From positions 62,001 to 126,000 of the forward strand of contig JAKSMX010000004.1 of the NCBI GenBank assembly GCA_024400305.1: 64,000 bases of DNA, in the 5' to 3' direction. The first letter of the stretch is position 1, and each line of letters starts with the position of its first letter. Origin of the DNA: Bacteroidales bacterium (GTDB lineage Bacteria > Bacteroidota > Bacteroidia > Bacteroidales > F082). The notes under the pieces are model-generated. The model was given only the letters and a program-made list of their open reading frames with translations. It did no database searches and was not told the DNA's origin. The position numbers and the translations under genes are program-made. This document shows positions 43,449-53,115 of the stretch, one piece after another.

Positions 43449-46244
43449 TCAGATTCTTTTGCAAATCGATCTGAAGTTGCATGACCGGCAATTGATTTCC
43501 TTGTCAGTCTGTGAAAATGGAATTTCCAAATTCAAAACTTCGTCAAAAAATCTTATGAAATAATTCTCGCAATTGGTTGTGAAATCTTCGTTAAAGTCTT
43601 GATTTTCAGAAATATCAAGACTGAAAATTCCATTTGTCAGTTTCTGGAACCCGATAATTCCCGGCTCGACGTTCTCGGCCTTGACGGTAGGATTCTCTTT
43701 CAGGAAAAGATATTTGTAAACCAAAAGCTGAATCGATTTTTCGGCCATCAGTGTTATATCTGTTTGATTAGCACCGATTTTCACGTCCAGTTTGTGTACT
43801 TTCCCCGTTTTGTAATCAATGATTCTGATTGTGTCGTTCAACTTGTCGATTCTGTCGGCGAAACCTTCGAGTTCCAAGTTCTTCCCGTTAATTTTAAATG
43901 TATGGCAGAATTTTTTTTCTGTTGAAATAATTGACAAAGTGTATTTGCTCTCGCCGTCTTCACCATTTTTTATGAAGTTTTTCTCTTCTTTTATAAAGTT
44001 TGCTAACATACTGTCAATCACTGTCTTGGAAAGAAAATTAAAGCCGGTTTCGGGCAGTCCGGAACCGAATCCGTTGTCCTCCAAGGCTTCTTTGTAGCAT
44101 CGGTTAAAATGTTTTTTATAAACAAGTTCGAAAAGTTCGCTCGTGATAATGTCGTTTTTGAACTCGTTGTAAAGTAGCTCAAGTGTTTTGTGAACGATGC
44201 TTCCGATTATGTTCACCTGAATTTCCTCCTCCGGCGTTTTGTCGTTTATTCCTTCGATATATTTGTAATAATATTGAAGCGGGCATCTTACGTATGTACC
44301 TATTGAAGTCGGTGAAAACGCTGTGATTTTTTCGAGCATTTCAGGCATTTTTATGATATTTATTTCACAACGTTTCTCATTGATTTTCGGACTTTTATAT
44401 TGAACGTGATGAAGTTTTACTTTATCGTTGTTTCTTGCATATTCGTATTCGAGTTGGCGGATGAAACGACTTGGTTCACCGAGACCCGACATATCAGCCA
44501 ACGAATTGTAATACAAATTTATGCGTTTTGCGTTTTGCAGCAATCTGTAAAAATGGTATGCGTAAACGGCTTGCTGCTGAGTGTGAGTGGGAAGATCAAA
44601 CGTTTTTCGTAAGTCGAACGGAATCAGACTGTTATTGGTTTTTGAAATTGGAATTGTCCCTTCGTTTACGCTTAAAAAATGGACAACGTCAAAGTCAAGG
44701 TTTCTTGTCTCGAGAAGTCCCATGATTTGCAAACCATCGGATTCGCCTTTCAGATTGATTGCTGATTGAGCGGCAACCTGCGTGTAAAGTGCTTGTAAAT
44801 CATTTAGTTGAATGTATTTGTTGTATTTGCCCAATAAAAGCTCGATTCTGTTTGCAATCCGGCTTGCCACGCTGATTTGATTTTTGATGAAATTGCTTGA
44901 AGAATCAGAGATTCTTTGCATCACAATTGCAAGCAGTTGCTTTATCGAATTGATGCATGATGTCGTGTCATTCCATTTTGAAAGTGTAACATTCAGGAAA
45001 TCAAATAGTTCACCTCGAATTTTCAATTCATCCAATTCTTTTTTACTAAAATAGTATTGTGCGTTTTTCGCACGTCCTATATACCAATTATTGAGAGCAT
45101 TGTAATCTTTCCCATTGAAAATCAGCTTGATAAACTCGGAATTGCAAAATCTTATGAACGTCCAAAGATAAATCTTGTTTTCGTCTGATGAAAGCCCTTT
45201 TTGGTATCGGAACAGTCTATCTATAAAATGATAAGTCGTTGTTTTCTGGAAAGGGTAGCCCATTGTTACCTGAATGCTGTCAACAGAATCAGGAATGGAA
45301 TTTAATGTTGGAATCAGTATCGACTCATCGGCCAAAACGATTACGCTTTTGTTGCTTTTGCCAATGATATTTTGCTTAACTTCTTGATTTAGTTGAATTT
45401 GAAGAGCGTTTGTCTGAACCGAGTTTCCTGAAACGTTAATGATGTTTATTTCTTTTTCCTGCTGTTTGAAATTGTCAGATGTAAATTTTTTTTCAATGTT
45501 TGGATGCGCTTTGAAGAATTTTCTTGCGAAAACGCCGGCTTCTTGTTTCTCATCCTGAAAATAATAATTGTCCAAATCCCAAAGCATCACTGCGTTGCCG
45601 GCCTCCACGAGACGCACTATTATGTTTTCTTCTGTTTTTGTCAAAGCGTTAAAACCTGCGAAAATGATTTTCCTGTCCTTGGTTTTTTGTAATAAAACGG
45701 AGTCGTTGTATGATGCTATCTTTTTAGTAATCAATCCATAATAACCTTGTCCGTTGCTTTGGAGCCTGTTGCGCAAAGCGTTGTAATATTTAATTAAGGA
45801 AGCGAAAAACTTCACATAATTTGACTCTATGTGATTGTTCAAATCCAAGTTCCAGTCTTCAATCTCCTTGGCGTTGGTCAGATGTTTGAAAAGACTTTCG
45901 GCATCAATGTTGTATTGATCGATTTCATCGAAGTCCTTTGCCATTTGTGCGGCAAGTCCGAAGAAATTATTGTTGATTTCTGAATTGTTATGAAATGTAT
46001 CATTTATCTTTATCAATTCAAAGATAACATCAACATTGTCAATGAGTTGAAGTTCTCCCCATTCTTCCATGGCCTGTTGTATTGAGACGATGTTCGGAAT
46101 CCAGAAGTTGCATTTTATTTGTCGTTCAAGTTCGTTCCTGAGTCGTTGAGCGGCGCGTTTGTTCGGGAAAACAATGGTCAGGTTTTCCTTTGACAAATCG
46201 CAATGTTCTGTAATATAATTGGTTATCTGTTCGATGAAAGCCAT
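43449..46244 (-). CDS. AddB-like PD-(D/E)XK nuclease
   Basis: A 931-residue protein of the Bacteroidetes AddB/RecB-nuclease type. The N-terminal half is a helicase-like but probably inactive region (LTIVFPNKRAAQRLRNELE in place of Walker A). The C-terminal nuclease domain contains FSPTSIGTYVRCPLQYYYKY, GSIVHKTLELLYNE, the catalytic IRIIDYKTGKVH, and the terminal CRSCNFRSIC; together with the Cys in YVRCP this gives four cysteines for an Fe-S cluster as in AddB. It should resect double-strand breaks with an AddA partner, which is not in this window. The start overlaps the end of the nucleotidyltransferase gene by 22 bases. Confidence 0.82.
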   Translation of the reverse strand: MAFIEQITNYITEHCDLSKENLTIVFPNKRAAQRLRNELERQIKCNFWIPNIVSIQQAMEEWGELQLIDNVDVIFELIKINDTFHNNSEINNNFFGLAAQMAKDFDEIDQYNIDAESLFKHLTNAKEIEDWNLDLNNHIESNYVKFFASLIKYYNALRNRLQSNGQGYYGLITKKIASYNDSVLLQKTKDRKIIFAGFNALTKTEENIIVRLVEAGNAVMLWDLDNYYFQDEKQEAGVFARKFFKAHPNIEKKFTSDNFKQQEKEINIINVSGNSVQTNALQIQLNQEVKQNIIGKSNKSVIVLADESILIPTLNSIPDSVDSIQVTMGYPFQKTTTYHFIDRLFRYQKGLSSDENKIYLWTFIRFCNSEFIKLIFNGKDYNALNNWYIGRAKNAQYYFSKKELDELKIRGELFDFLNVTLSKWNDTTSCINSIKQLLAIVMQRISDSSSNFIKNQISVASRIANRIELLLGKYNKYIQLNDLQALYTQVAAQSAINLKGESDGLQIMGLLETRNLDFDVVHFLSVNEGTIPISKTNNSLIPFDLRKTFDLPTHTQQQAVYAYHFYRLLQNAKRINLYYNSLADMSGLGEPSRFIRQLEYEYARNNDKVKLHHVQYKSPKINEKRCEINIIKMPEMLEKITAFSPTSIGTYVRCPLQYYYKYIEGINDKTPEEEIQVNIIGSIVHKTLELLYNEFKNDIITSELFELVYKKHFNRCYKEALEDNGFGSGLPETGFNFLSKTVIDSMLANFIKEEKNFIKNGEDGESKYTLSIISTEKKFCHTFKINGKNLELEGFADRIDKLNDTIRIIDYKTGKVHKLDVKIGANQTDITLMAEKSIQLLVYKYLFLKENPTVKAENVEPGIIGFQKLTNGIFSLDISENQDFNEDFTTNCENYFIRFFDEVLNLEIPFSQTDKEINCRSCNFRSICKRI

Positions 46245-46981
46245 GATTCCGCGTTTTTAAGTTGCTCTTGTGTTCCAAGGTCGAACCAATAGTTTGAAGT
46301 CACCAATTTTGACTTGACGTGTGCCGTGCCGGTGAATTTTGATGCCATCTCGATTTTCTGATACAGGTCGAAAATGTATCTCGGCTTCAGTTTGAAGGTC
46401 CTGAAATATTTTGGCTTGAAGATATGTATTCCGCTGAAAGATAATAATTTACTTTCAGACGGAAGTGCTGTTCCGCCGTCAAATTCATCTGTTTCGATAT
46501 TGTATTTCCCGATGAAATTGTCATTTTTGTCAAAGACTAATTTCCGTTTGTTGTCGCGTTCTTGTGTCAGGAGCCAGGCCGCTTCTTCACTTTTGCAGAA
46601 ATCATCATAAAGTGTATTGAGATTTATGTCAGTCAGAACATCAACATTATGAACCAGAACGGCTTCGCTTTTTGAAAAATAGGGCAGAGCCTGTATGACT
46701 GCGCCTCCTGTGTCCATCAACTGTGATCTCTCATCTGATATTTCTATTTCAATATTTCCGAAATCTTCATTGTTCAAAAAATCAATAATTTGTTCGCCAA
46801 AATGATGGATGTTAATTACAAAATGATTAAATCCCTGACTTATCAATGATTCAAGTGTAACTTTAAGTAAAGGCTTGTCATTGATGTTTATCAATGCTTT
46901 AGCTTTGTCTGACGTTAATTCTTTGAGCCGTGTGCCAAGTCCGGCCGCGAGGATGAATGCTGTTCTTCTATTTGGGTTCAT
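46223..46981 (-). CDS. sugar-1-phosphate nucleotidyltransferase, MurU-like
   Basis: A 252-residue protein from ATG 46981 (MNPNRRTAFILAAGLGTRL); the longer frame start at 47017 is not needed. GAGLGTRLKELT-type signature with LAAGLGTRLKELTSDKAKALI, HNVDVLTDINL (metal-binding Asp), FSGIHIFKP and YWFDLGTQEQL at the end. It forms an NDP-sugar from a sugar-1-phosphate. Coupling to an AmgK-like kinase gene (14-base overlap) strongly suggests the MurU role: UDP-MurNAc from MurNAc-1-phosphate in peptidoglycan recycling. Confidence 0.82.
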   Translation of the reverse strand: MNPNRRTAFILAAGLGTRLKELTSDKAKALININDKPLLKVTLESLISQGFNHFVINIHHFGEQIIDFLNNEDFGNIEIEISDERSQLMDTGGAVIQALPYFSKSEAVLVHNVDVLTDINLNTLYDDFCKSEEAAWLLTQERDNKRKLVFDKNDNFIGKYNIETDEFDGGTALPSESKLLSFSGIHIFKPKYFRTFKLKPRYIFDLYQKIEMASKFTGTAHVKSKLVTSNYWFDLGTQEQLKNAESWLSSNR

Positions 46982-48434
46982 AAATATGATTTTTGTGTTG
47001 AATAATATGATTAACAATAACTTTTACCATCGGATAATTGGCGTGGATCATCTCCGCGGTTTTCTGTGCGAAAAACACCGAGCGGTGCTGGCCGCCGGTG
47101 CAGCCGAAGTTGATTTGCAGATTCTTGAATCCACGTTCAAGATAGTTGTCAATTGACTGAAACACAAGCATTTGTGTGTTTTGCATAAAGAAATGTGTGT
47201 CTTGATATGAGTCCATGAATTCTTTTACGTCATCGTCTTCGCCGGTGCTGTTTTTAAATTCAGGGTATCTGCCTGGATTCGGCAACGCACGGCAATCGAA
47301 AACAAAACCGCCTCCGTTGCCGCTGAAGTCCGCTGGAACGCCGCCGTTCTTGTATGAAAAACTATTGACAGATACCGTAAGCGTTTCTGAATCAACGGGT
47401 TCAAATTTCGGTAACAACTTCTCCATTTGTGTTATGACGGATTTCAATTCCGGAAGCTCCAAAGGCAAAGGACCTTCGCCGATAAGATTTTGTAGTTCCC
47501 GAATTGCAAAAGGAATACTTTGCATGAAATGTAACTTCTTCTGTATCAGCCCCCTGAATCCGTATGCGCCTAAAACCTGCAACAAACGCAAAAGCTTGAA
47601 ACTTGGATAAAACTTTAAAAATCCGTTTGAACTGATACTTCCTTCCGACTTCGATTCCAAAGTTTTCAAGTAGTGGTTCAATAATTCTTTCCTGATCTCA
47701 GCCGGAATGCGTGCCTTGACTTGATAAAGCAAAGAAACGACGTCATATTGCAATGGTCCTTTTCTTCCACCTTGATAATCAATAAAATGCGGTTCTCTGT
47801 TTTTGATCATAATATTCCTTGACTGAAAATCGCGGTACATGAAGAAATCTGCCGGCGCTTTTGAAATATTATCTGTAAGCACTTGGAAATCATTGTTAAG
47901 ACGAGTTTCGTTGTATGAAATTTCTTCATTGAGTTTCAGAAAGCAATATTTGAAGTAGTTCAGGTCGTCCATGATTGATGTCCTGTCAAATTCCGGGGTT
48001 GGGAATGCTTTGGAATAGTCAAGACATTTATGGCCATTTATTTGAAAATCAACAAGAAAATCTAATGATTTCTTGTATAATTCAATTGTTTGATCATCGA
48101 AATTGCCGTTTTTTTGACAGCGTTCAACGTAATTAAATAAGGTGTCGTCGCCGAAATCCGATTGGACATACAAATCTTTTTCATCGTTGATTGCAATTAT
48201 TTCCGGAACAGGCAAGCCACATCTGAAGAAGTGTCTTGAAAATTCAAAAAAAGCCTCGTTTTCCTCAATGTTACTGTTGTATGTTCCAATCAAATTTATC
48301 GTTTCTGTTGTTATTCTGAAATATTTTCTCGAAGAGCCTGACGCGGGCAAGACGGTGATTTTTCTCACGCTTTCTTGCATTGATTTGAAAATCAGTTCTT
48401 TGAATGCTTCGTTTATGTTTTCTGACGTTTGCAT
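46968..48434 (-). CDS. AmgK-like sugar kinase fused to a RapZ C-terminal domain
   Basis: A 488-residue two-domain protein. Residues 1-330 are an aminoglycoside-phosphotransferase-fold kinase (LPASGSSRKYFRI nucleotide loop; catalytic Asp202 in MYRDFQSRNIMI; metal Asp219 in HFIDYQGG) resembling AmgK, the anomeric MurNAc/GlcNAc kinase. Residues from about 353 form a RapZ C-terminal domain: VNSFSYKNGGVP, FVFDCRALPNPGRYPEF, TGEDDDVKEFM and FGCTGGQHRSVFFA. In enterobacteria that domain binds glucosamine-6-phosphate. The fusion suggests that the recycling kinase is controlled by an amino-sugar phosphate. It precedes and overlaps the MurU-like gene. I have seen this fusion type in Bacteroidetes annotations; regulation is inferred. 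Confidence 0.82.
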   Translation of the reverse strand: MQTSENINEAFKELIFKSMQESVRKITVLPASGSSRKYFRITTETINLIGTYNSNIEENEAFFEFSRHFFRCGLPVPEIIAINDEKDLYVQSDFGDDTLFNYVERCQKNGNFDDQTIELYKKSLDFLVDFQINGHKCLDYSKAFPTPEFDRTSIMDDLNYFKYCFLKLNEEISYNETRLNNDFQVLTDNISKAPADFFMYRDFQSRNIMIKNREPHFIDYQGGRKGPLQYDVVSLLYQVKARIPAEIRKELLNHYLKTLESKSEGSISSNGFLKFYPSFKLLRLLQVLGAYGFRGLIQKKLHFMQSIPFAIRELQNLIGEGPLPLELPELKSVITQMEKLLPKFEPVDSETLTVSVNSFSYKNGGVPADFSGNGGGFVFDCRALPNPGRYPEFKNSTGEDDDVKEFMDSYQDTHFFMQNTQMLVFQSIDNYLERGFKNLQINFGCTGGQHRSVFFAQKTAEMIHANYPMVKVIVNHIIQHKNHIYEPK

Positions 48435-48539
48435 GACAATTATTTCTGTCTGAAATTAATTTTACAAAAGTACAAATTTTATTCGAAAAGAAAGGATGAA
48501 AAAAATTTTTAAAAATGACTGCTCAAGTAAATAAATTGT

Positions 48540-48547
48540 TATCTTTG
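48540..48547 (+). promoter_or_regulatory. -7 element and ~115-base leader of the DUF349 gene
   Basis: TATCTTTG followed by C predicts transcription from about 48552, leaving a leader of about 115 bases up to the ATG at 48667. The leader holds a small hairpin (GCATC 48572-48576 / GATGC 48585-48589) and a TCC-CGAAA-GGA stem near 48637, too short to name as a riboswitch. An A-rich stretch precedes the ATG. Confidence 0.6.
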
Positions 48548-48666
48548 CACCGTTTTTATTTCCAATATCAGCATCGGTAGAATGATGCAGGATAACAACT
48601 TGAATTAACTTTTATTATAAACATCTATCGAAGTCCCGAAAGGATGGAGAACTAAAAAAGAAAAAA

Positions 48667-50562
48667 ATGAATGCTGCTGAACGCAAAGAAATTGAAGAAC
48701 TGAATGCTTCAACAATTTTACCTAACACCGTGAATGTCAATATTGTTCTCGGTGAGAATGAAGAAATGTTGCCAAAGGACGAACCAATTCAGAATGAAGA
48801 GGAGATTGATTTGGCAAATGACAATGAAGAGGAAGAAGAGGAACTTGAAATGGATTATTCAAGTTACAATAAGTTGCAACTTGTTGAATTACTTGAAGAA
48901 ACAGTCAATGACTCTGATGTTGTCAAAATAAAAGACAAAGTAACTGCCATCAAGGTCTGTTTCCTGAAGCTTAATAAGGAAGACCGTGACAAGGAAATGG
49001 AACAGTTCATTCTTGATGGTGGTGACAAAGACAGTTACGAGCATAAAGACGATCCTCTTGAAGTGCGTTTCAAAGCCGCTTTCAACATATATAAGGCAAA
49101 CAAGGCTAAATATAATGAAATCCTTGAACAACAGAAGGTTGACAATCATAAGCAGAAACTTCAGATTCTTGAAGAACTCAAACAACTCATTGATTCTGAA
49201 GAGACTTTGAAGAAAACATACGATGATTTCAGCGCATTGCAGGAAAGATGGAAATCAATCGGTCAGGTGCCGGCTGCCGAAATCTCAAACATCTGGAACT
49301 CATATCATTTCCTTGTCGAGAAATTCTTCAATAAAGTCAAGATTAACAGAGAGTTGCGTGACCTCGACCTTAAGAAAAACCTTGAAGCCAAAATTGCACT
49401 CTGCGAAAAGGCTGAAGAGCTTCTCCTTGAGAAGTCGTTGACAAAATCATTCAAACTTCTTCAGAAATACCACGACGAGTGGAAGGAAATCGGCCCTGTC
49501 CCGCAGGACAAAAAAGATGAAGTCTGGGAACGTTTTAAGAACACGACTGACAAAATCAATCAGATCCGTCGCGAACATTACGCAAAGATAGAAGAGGAGC
49601 AGAAGGCCAATTACGACGCGAAGGTGGCAATCTGTGAAAAAATGGAGGAGATAATAAATGAAGCCGCCACGACCATCAACGCATATCAGAAGAAATCGAA
49701 CGAAGTCAATGACCTGTTCAAACTTTGGAAACAGGTCGGTCCTATCCACAAGAAACAGAGCGATGAGATCTGGAATCGTTTCAAGACTTCGATGAATGGA
49801 TTTTTTGAGAGCAAAAAGGAATTTTTCAGCAAGCTGAAAGTCCAGCAGATGGAGAATTACAACAGAAAACTCCAAATCTGCGTGGAAGTTGAAAACCTCA
49901 AGGATTCGACTGAATGGAAGAAGACGACAGATTACATTAAGAAACTTCAGGAAGAATGGAAGGCCATCGGTCCGGTGCCGAAACGTCATTCCGACAAGGT
50001 CTGGAAACGTTTCCGCAGCGCATGTGACGAGTTCTTCAAGAACAAGGCTGAACATTTCTCCGGAATAAAAGGCGAGGAGGAAGGCAACCTCAAGGCGAAA
50101 CAGGAAATCATTGAGCGTATAAAGGCATACGAACTTCAGAAGGACCGTAATCAGAATATGGAGGCGATCCGTGGATTCCAGAGAGAATGGATGGCAATCG
50201 GTCATGTGCCAATGAAGGTGAAAGACACTATTCAGAATGAGTACCGCAGCCTTATCGACGGTTTGTTTGACAAGATGAGAATCAATGATAATGAAGCGAC
50301 AACGGCTGAATATCGTAACATCGTCTCCGGCATGAAGGAGGATCCGGACTCACGCGACAAGGTCAGAAGAGAACGTACAAACCTCCAGAACAGGATTCAG
50401 AAACTCCGCGACGAAATCGCGACGCTTGAGAACAACATCGGATTCTTTGCAAACAGCAAACAGTCGGAAATCCTCAAGGCTGAATACGAAAAGAAGATCC
50501 AGAAGATCAAGAACGACGTTAAGGTTCTCGAAGCCAAGATAAAGATCCTCAACGAGCAATAA
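48667..50562 (+). CDS. DUF349 repeat protein
   Basis: A 631-residue cytoplasmic protein, highly charged and almost entirely helical. After an acidic N-terminus (NDNEEEEEELEMD), at least five DUF349 repeats follow, each with a W-x3-G-x-V/I-P motif: WKSIGQVP, WKEIGPVP, WKQVGPIH, WKAIGPVP and WMAIGHVP. The C-terminal helix (RRERTNLQNRIQKLRDEIATLENNIG) is a coiled coil. DUF349 proteins are universal in Bacteroidetes, and relatives elsewhere have been linked to growth or competence-like traits; no mechanism is established. A strong leader and terminator mark it as a single-gene unit. Codons become increasingly C-biased, suggesting high expression. Confidence 0.9.
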   Translation: MNAAERKEIEELNASTILPNTVNVNIVLGENEEMLPKDEPIQNEEEIDLANDNEEEEEELEMDYSSYNKLQLVELLEETVNDSDVVKIKDKVTAIKVCFLKLNKEDRDKEMEQFILDGGDKDSYEHKDDPLEVRFKAAFNIYKANKAKYNEILEQQKVDNHKQKLQILEELKQLIDSEETLKKTYDDFSALQERWKSIGQVPAAEISNIWNSYHFLVEKFFNKVKINRELRDLDLKKNLEAKIALCEKAEELLLEKSLTKSFKLLQKYHDEWKEIGPVPQDKKDEVWERFKNTTDKINQIRREHYAKIEEEQKANYDAKVAICEKMEEIINEAATTINAYQKKSNEVNDLFKLWKQVGPIHKKQSDEIWNRFKTSMNGFFESKKEFFSKLKVQQMENYNRKLQICVEVENLKDSTEWKKTTDYIKKLQEEWKAIGPVPKRHSDKVWKRFRSACDEFFKNKAEHFSGIKGEEEGNLKAKQEIIERIKAYELQKDRNQNMEAIRGFQREWMAIGHVPMKVKDTIQNEYRSLIDGLFDKMRINDNEATTAEYRNIVSGMKEDPDSRDKVRRERTNLQNRIQKLRDEIATLENNIGFFANSKQSEILKAEYEKKIQKIKNDVKVLEAKIKILNEQ

Positions 50563-50585
50563 AAGAAAAATTAGTTGAAACAAAT

Positions 50586-50614
50586 GGGGAGGGAAGGCGT
50601 TCTCTCCCCGTTTT
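50586..50614 (+). terminator. terminator after the DUF349 gene
   Basis: GGGGAGGGA (50586-50594) pairs with TCTCTCCCC (50601-50609) with one G-T pair, six-base loop, then GTTTTAA. It lies 23 bases before the aroC start. Confidence 0.8.
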
Positions 50615-50632
50615 AATATAAATCGGATTGAT

Positions 50633-51640
50633 ATGAACTCAAACACTTTTGGAAAAGCGTTCTGCCTGACGACCTTCGGCGAGTCGCATGGAGTGGCTAT
50701 CGGCGGTGTAATTGACGGCTGCCCGGCTGGAATTACCATAGATTATTCATTGATAATGAATGAATTGAAAAGACGAAAGCCTGGTCAAAACGCTATAATG
50801 TCGATGAGAAAGGAACCTGATGAAGTGGAGTTTTTGTCTGGGCTTTTTGAAGGCAAGACGACTGGCGCTCCGATTGCGTTTGTGATAAGAAACAAAGATG
50901 CTAAATCGTCTGATTATGATAATGTCAAGGATGTCTTCCGTCCTTCCCACGCCGATTTCACCTATCAGATGAAATACGGAATCCGCGATTATCGCGGCGG
51001 CGGACGGGCGTCGGCGAGAACACTGGCTCCTTGTGTCGTGACTGGTGCCATTGCTAAACAAATACTTGAAAAACAAAATGTTAAAATTGTCTCTTCAGTT
51101 ATAAAAATAGGGCAAAAAGCATGCCATAACGGTTTTTCAATGAATGAAATCGAAGAAATACTTTCCGAATACAAAAGGAATAATGACACTGCCGGTGCTG
51201 TGGTTCATTGTGAGATTCAAAATGTTCCAATCGGTCTTGGCGAACCGGCTTTCTGCAAATTCCATGCTGTCTTGGCATATTCGATGATGAACATCAACGC
51301 TGCCAAGGGTTTTGAGATAGGAGAGGGGTTTCATTCTGCTGAAATGTGCGGTTCGGAATGCAATGACTCGTTTGTCAACGAAAACGGGAAAATCAATGTT
51401 TCATCAAATCATTCCGGCGGCGTTTTGGGTGGCATCACGGATGGCGAAAATGTGACCTTCAACGTTGCGTTCAAGCCGATTCCGACAATAATGCAGCCAC
51501 AGCAAACCGTTGATATTCAAGGAAATGAAGTTGAATATAACATCGAAGGCCGACATGATGTCTGCGTCGTTCCGCGTGTCTTGCCTGTCGTCGAAGCGAT
51601 GGCTGCGATGGTCACGCTCGATTTTTTGATGATGAGATAA
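50633..51640 (+). CDS. aroC: chorismate synthase
   Basis: A 335-residue enzyme, slightly shorter than the usual ~355-360. It converts 5-enolpyruvylshikimate-3-phosphate to chorismate with reduced FMN, the last shikimate step. Family signatures are GESHGVAIGGVIDGCPAG near the N-terminus, KPGQNAIMSMRKEPDEVEFLSG, YRGGGRASARTLAP and HSGGVLGGITDGE, with DVCVVPRVLPVVEAMAAMVTLDFL at the end. It terminates 14 bases before the convergent operon; no terminator is visible between them. Confidence 0.97.
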   Translation: MNSNTFGKAFCLTTFGESHGVAIGGVIDGCPAGITIDYSLIMNELKRRKPGQNAIMSMRKEPDEVEFLSGLFEGKTTGAPIAFVIRNKDAKSSDYDNVKDVFRPSHADFTYQMKYGIRDYRGGGRASARTLAPCVVTGAIAKQILEKQNVKIVSSVIKIGQKACHNGFSMNEIEEILSEYKRNNDTAGAVVHCEIQNVPIGLGEPAFCKFHAVLAYSMMNINAAKGFEIGEGFHSAEMCGSECNDSFVNENGKINVSSNHSGGVLGGITDGENVTFNVAFKPIPTIMQPQQTVDIQGNEVEYNIEGRHDVCVVPRVLPVVEAMAAMVTLDFLMMR

Positions 51641-51654
51641 CGGACGGTGACAGT

Positions 51655-53103
51655 TTATTCTATCGAAATTATCCCGTCTCTGTTGGCCGTCATCCTGAAG
51701 GCTTTGTATTGTACGGAATCGCCGGTGATGCATTGCAGAATGAAAATGAGAGTGTAAACGCGCTCGGCGGAAACGGTTTTTATCTCCATGTTGTCGTCAA
51801 TATAATCAACAGGAACAACAGGGTTGTCCATCCTTTTTTTAAGATAATTTATATTGAAACGTGATATGTCGTTGATTCCTTTGAAGTCGTAATCGTAGTG
51901 ATTCTTCAGCATTTCATTGTCAATTGAGACTTTTTTCCTGTAAAGGATGATTTTTTCATCAAAGAAATCGTTGTTTGTCTCAAGTTGTGAACGATTCCTC
52001 ATTTTCATTATTTCAGCCGGGACTTTCTCGTCGGTGATGAAGTCCACGCCTTCCTTTATCCAGCCGATTTTCTTTTTCTTGATGCTGATGTCGTTGCGGA
52101 TGTCAAAATACTTGTCCTTTAGTTTTTTTGCGAAAATCCAACGGGTCAGGTCCTTGATCCTGTCTTTTAATACGTAAGCCGCCACTAACAATATGAAAAT
52201 CAACGCCGGGTAGGAGCCGAAATGTTTCTGGAAAATCAAAGCCACCAAACTGTAAACCAACATTGCAAGTCCTGCCGCCAAGCTGAACGAGACCTGTTGT
52301 ATCGCCTTTCCGTCTTCTGTTTTGTCGATTTTGAGATACAGTGAGCTTTCAATGTATTTTTTCAGGAGACTTCTGCGGTAAAGCAGTTCTTTGTTGGAGT
52401 CGTCCTTGTTTTTCGCCGCCAGCTTATAACCTTGTTTCCTCTTGTATTCTTGCTCTTTGATGATAAAGTCGGCAATGTGTTTCCTTGCTTTGTCTAATGA
52501 TGTATCTTTTTGTCTGTCAATGGCTTTGATGATTCTGATGGTTCGCATTTCAACCTGATGGCTCATGAATTCATCGGTGAAAGCGTATAATGAAATTATG
52601 TTCTCGTCATGTGTTTTTTTAGCCAAAGAATATAATTCGCGATATTTCTTGAAAATCGTTTTTACTCCGTCAATGTAATTGAAACAATGTTCGGCAGCAT
52701 TGGGATTTTTAATATTTGAGTTGATTGAATTGACGTTGTTTCTTACGGCACTTTTGAAAATCGCGCCGAACAGTTTAAGTTGAAACTCCAAGTCAATCAG
52801 GTTTTTGTCTGAATTTTCATTGAGGATGTTTTGAAAAGACGTCTTGACATTGTTCAGTGGAATTGCTTGGTTTTCAACAATATCATTCAATTTGAAAACC
52901 GGCGTGATCAGTCTGATGTTGGACCTCATGTCTTTGTAAAAACGTTCCTTGTCGTAGGTGTTTTTATTCACGTCAAGGCTGTTTGGCACGAAGATCCAGG
53001 AATTCAGGCTGAAGTCGTTTTTCTTTGAACTTTCCTGTCCCGAAAACCAGATTTTGAATTCGATGGAGAACTTGTCGTGTATTTTTGTTTCAACGTCAAT
53101 CAT
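51655..53103 (-). CDS. uncharacterised protein with two central transmembrane helices
   Basis: A 482-residue protein I do not recognise. Residues 1-260 are charged and mostly helical (SLDKARKHIADFIIKEQEYKRKQ), two hydrophobic helices follow (VSFSLAAGLAMLVYSLVALIF and YPALIFILLVAAYVL, about 268-310), then a basic, helical segment and a beta-rich C-terminus (VPVDYIDDNMEIKTVSAERVYTLIFILQC). It has no signal peptide, so both ends are likely cytoplasmic. Its start is 12 bases after the stop of the DASS transporter gene, so it is the last gene of the operon that begins with the phosphate-selective porin. Confidence 0.75.
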   Translation of the reverse strand: MIDVETKIHDKFSIEFKIWFSGQESSKKNDFSLNSWIFVPNSLDVNKNTYDKERFYKDMRSNIRLITPVFKLNDIVENQAIPLNNVKTSFQNILNENSDKNLIDLEFQLKLFGAIFKSAVRNNVNSINSNIKNPNAAEHCFNYIDGVKTIFKKYRELYSLAKKTHDENIISLYAFTDEFMSHQVEMRTIRIIKAIDRQKDTSLDKARKHIADFIIKEQEYKRKQGYKLAAKNKDDSNKELLYRRSLLKKYIESSLYLKIDKTEDGKAIQQVSFSLAAGLAMLVYSLVALIFQKHFGSYPALIFILLVAAYVLKDRIKDLTRWIFAKKLKDKYFDIRNDISIKKKKIGWIKEGVDFITDEKVPAEIMKMRNRSQLETNNDFFDEKIILYRKKVSIDNEMLKNHYDYDFKGINDISRFNINYLKKRMDNPVVPVDYIDDNMEIKTVSAERVYTLIFILQCITGDSVQYKAFRMTANRDGIISIE

Positions 53104-53115
53104 TATTCAAATCAG

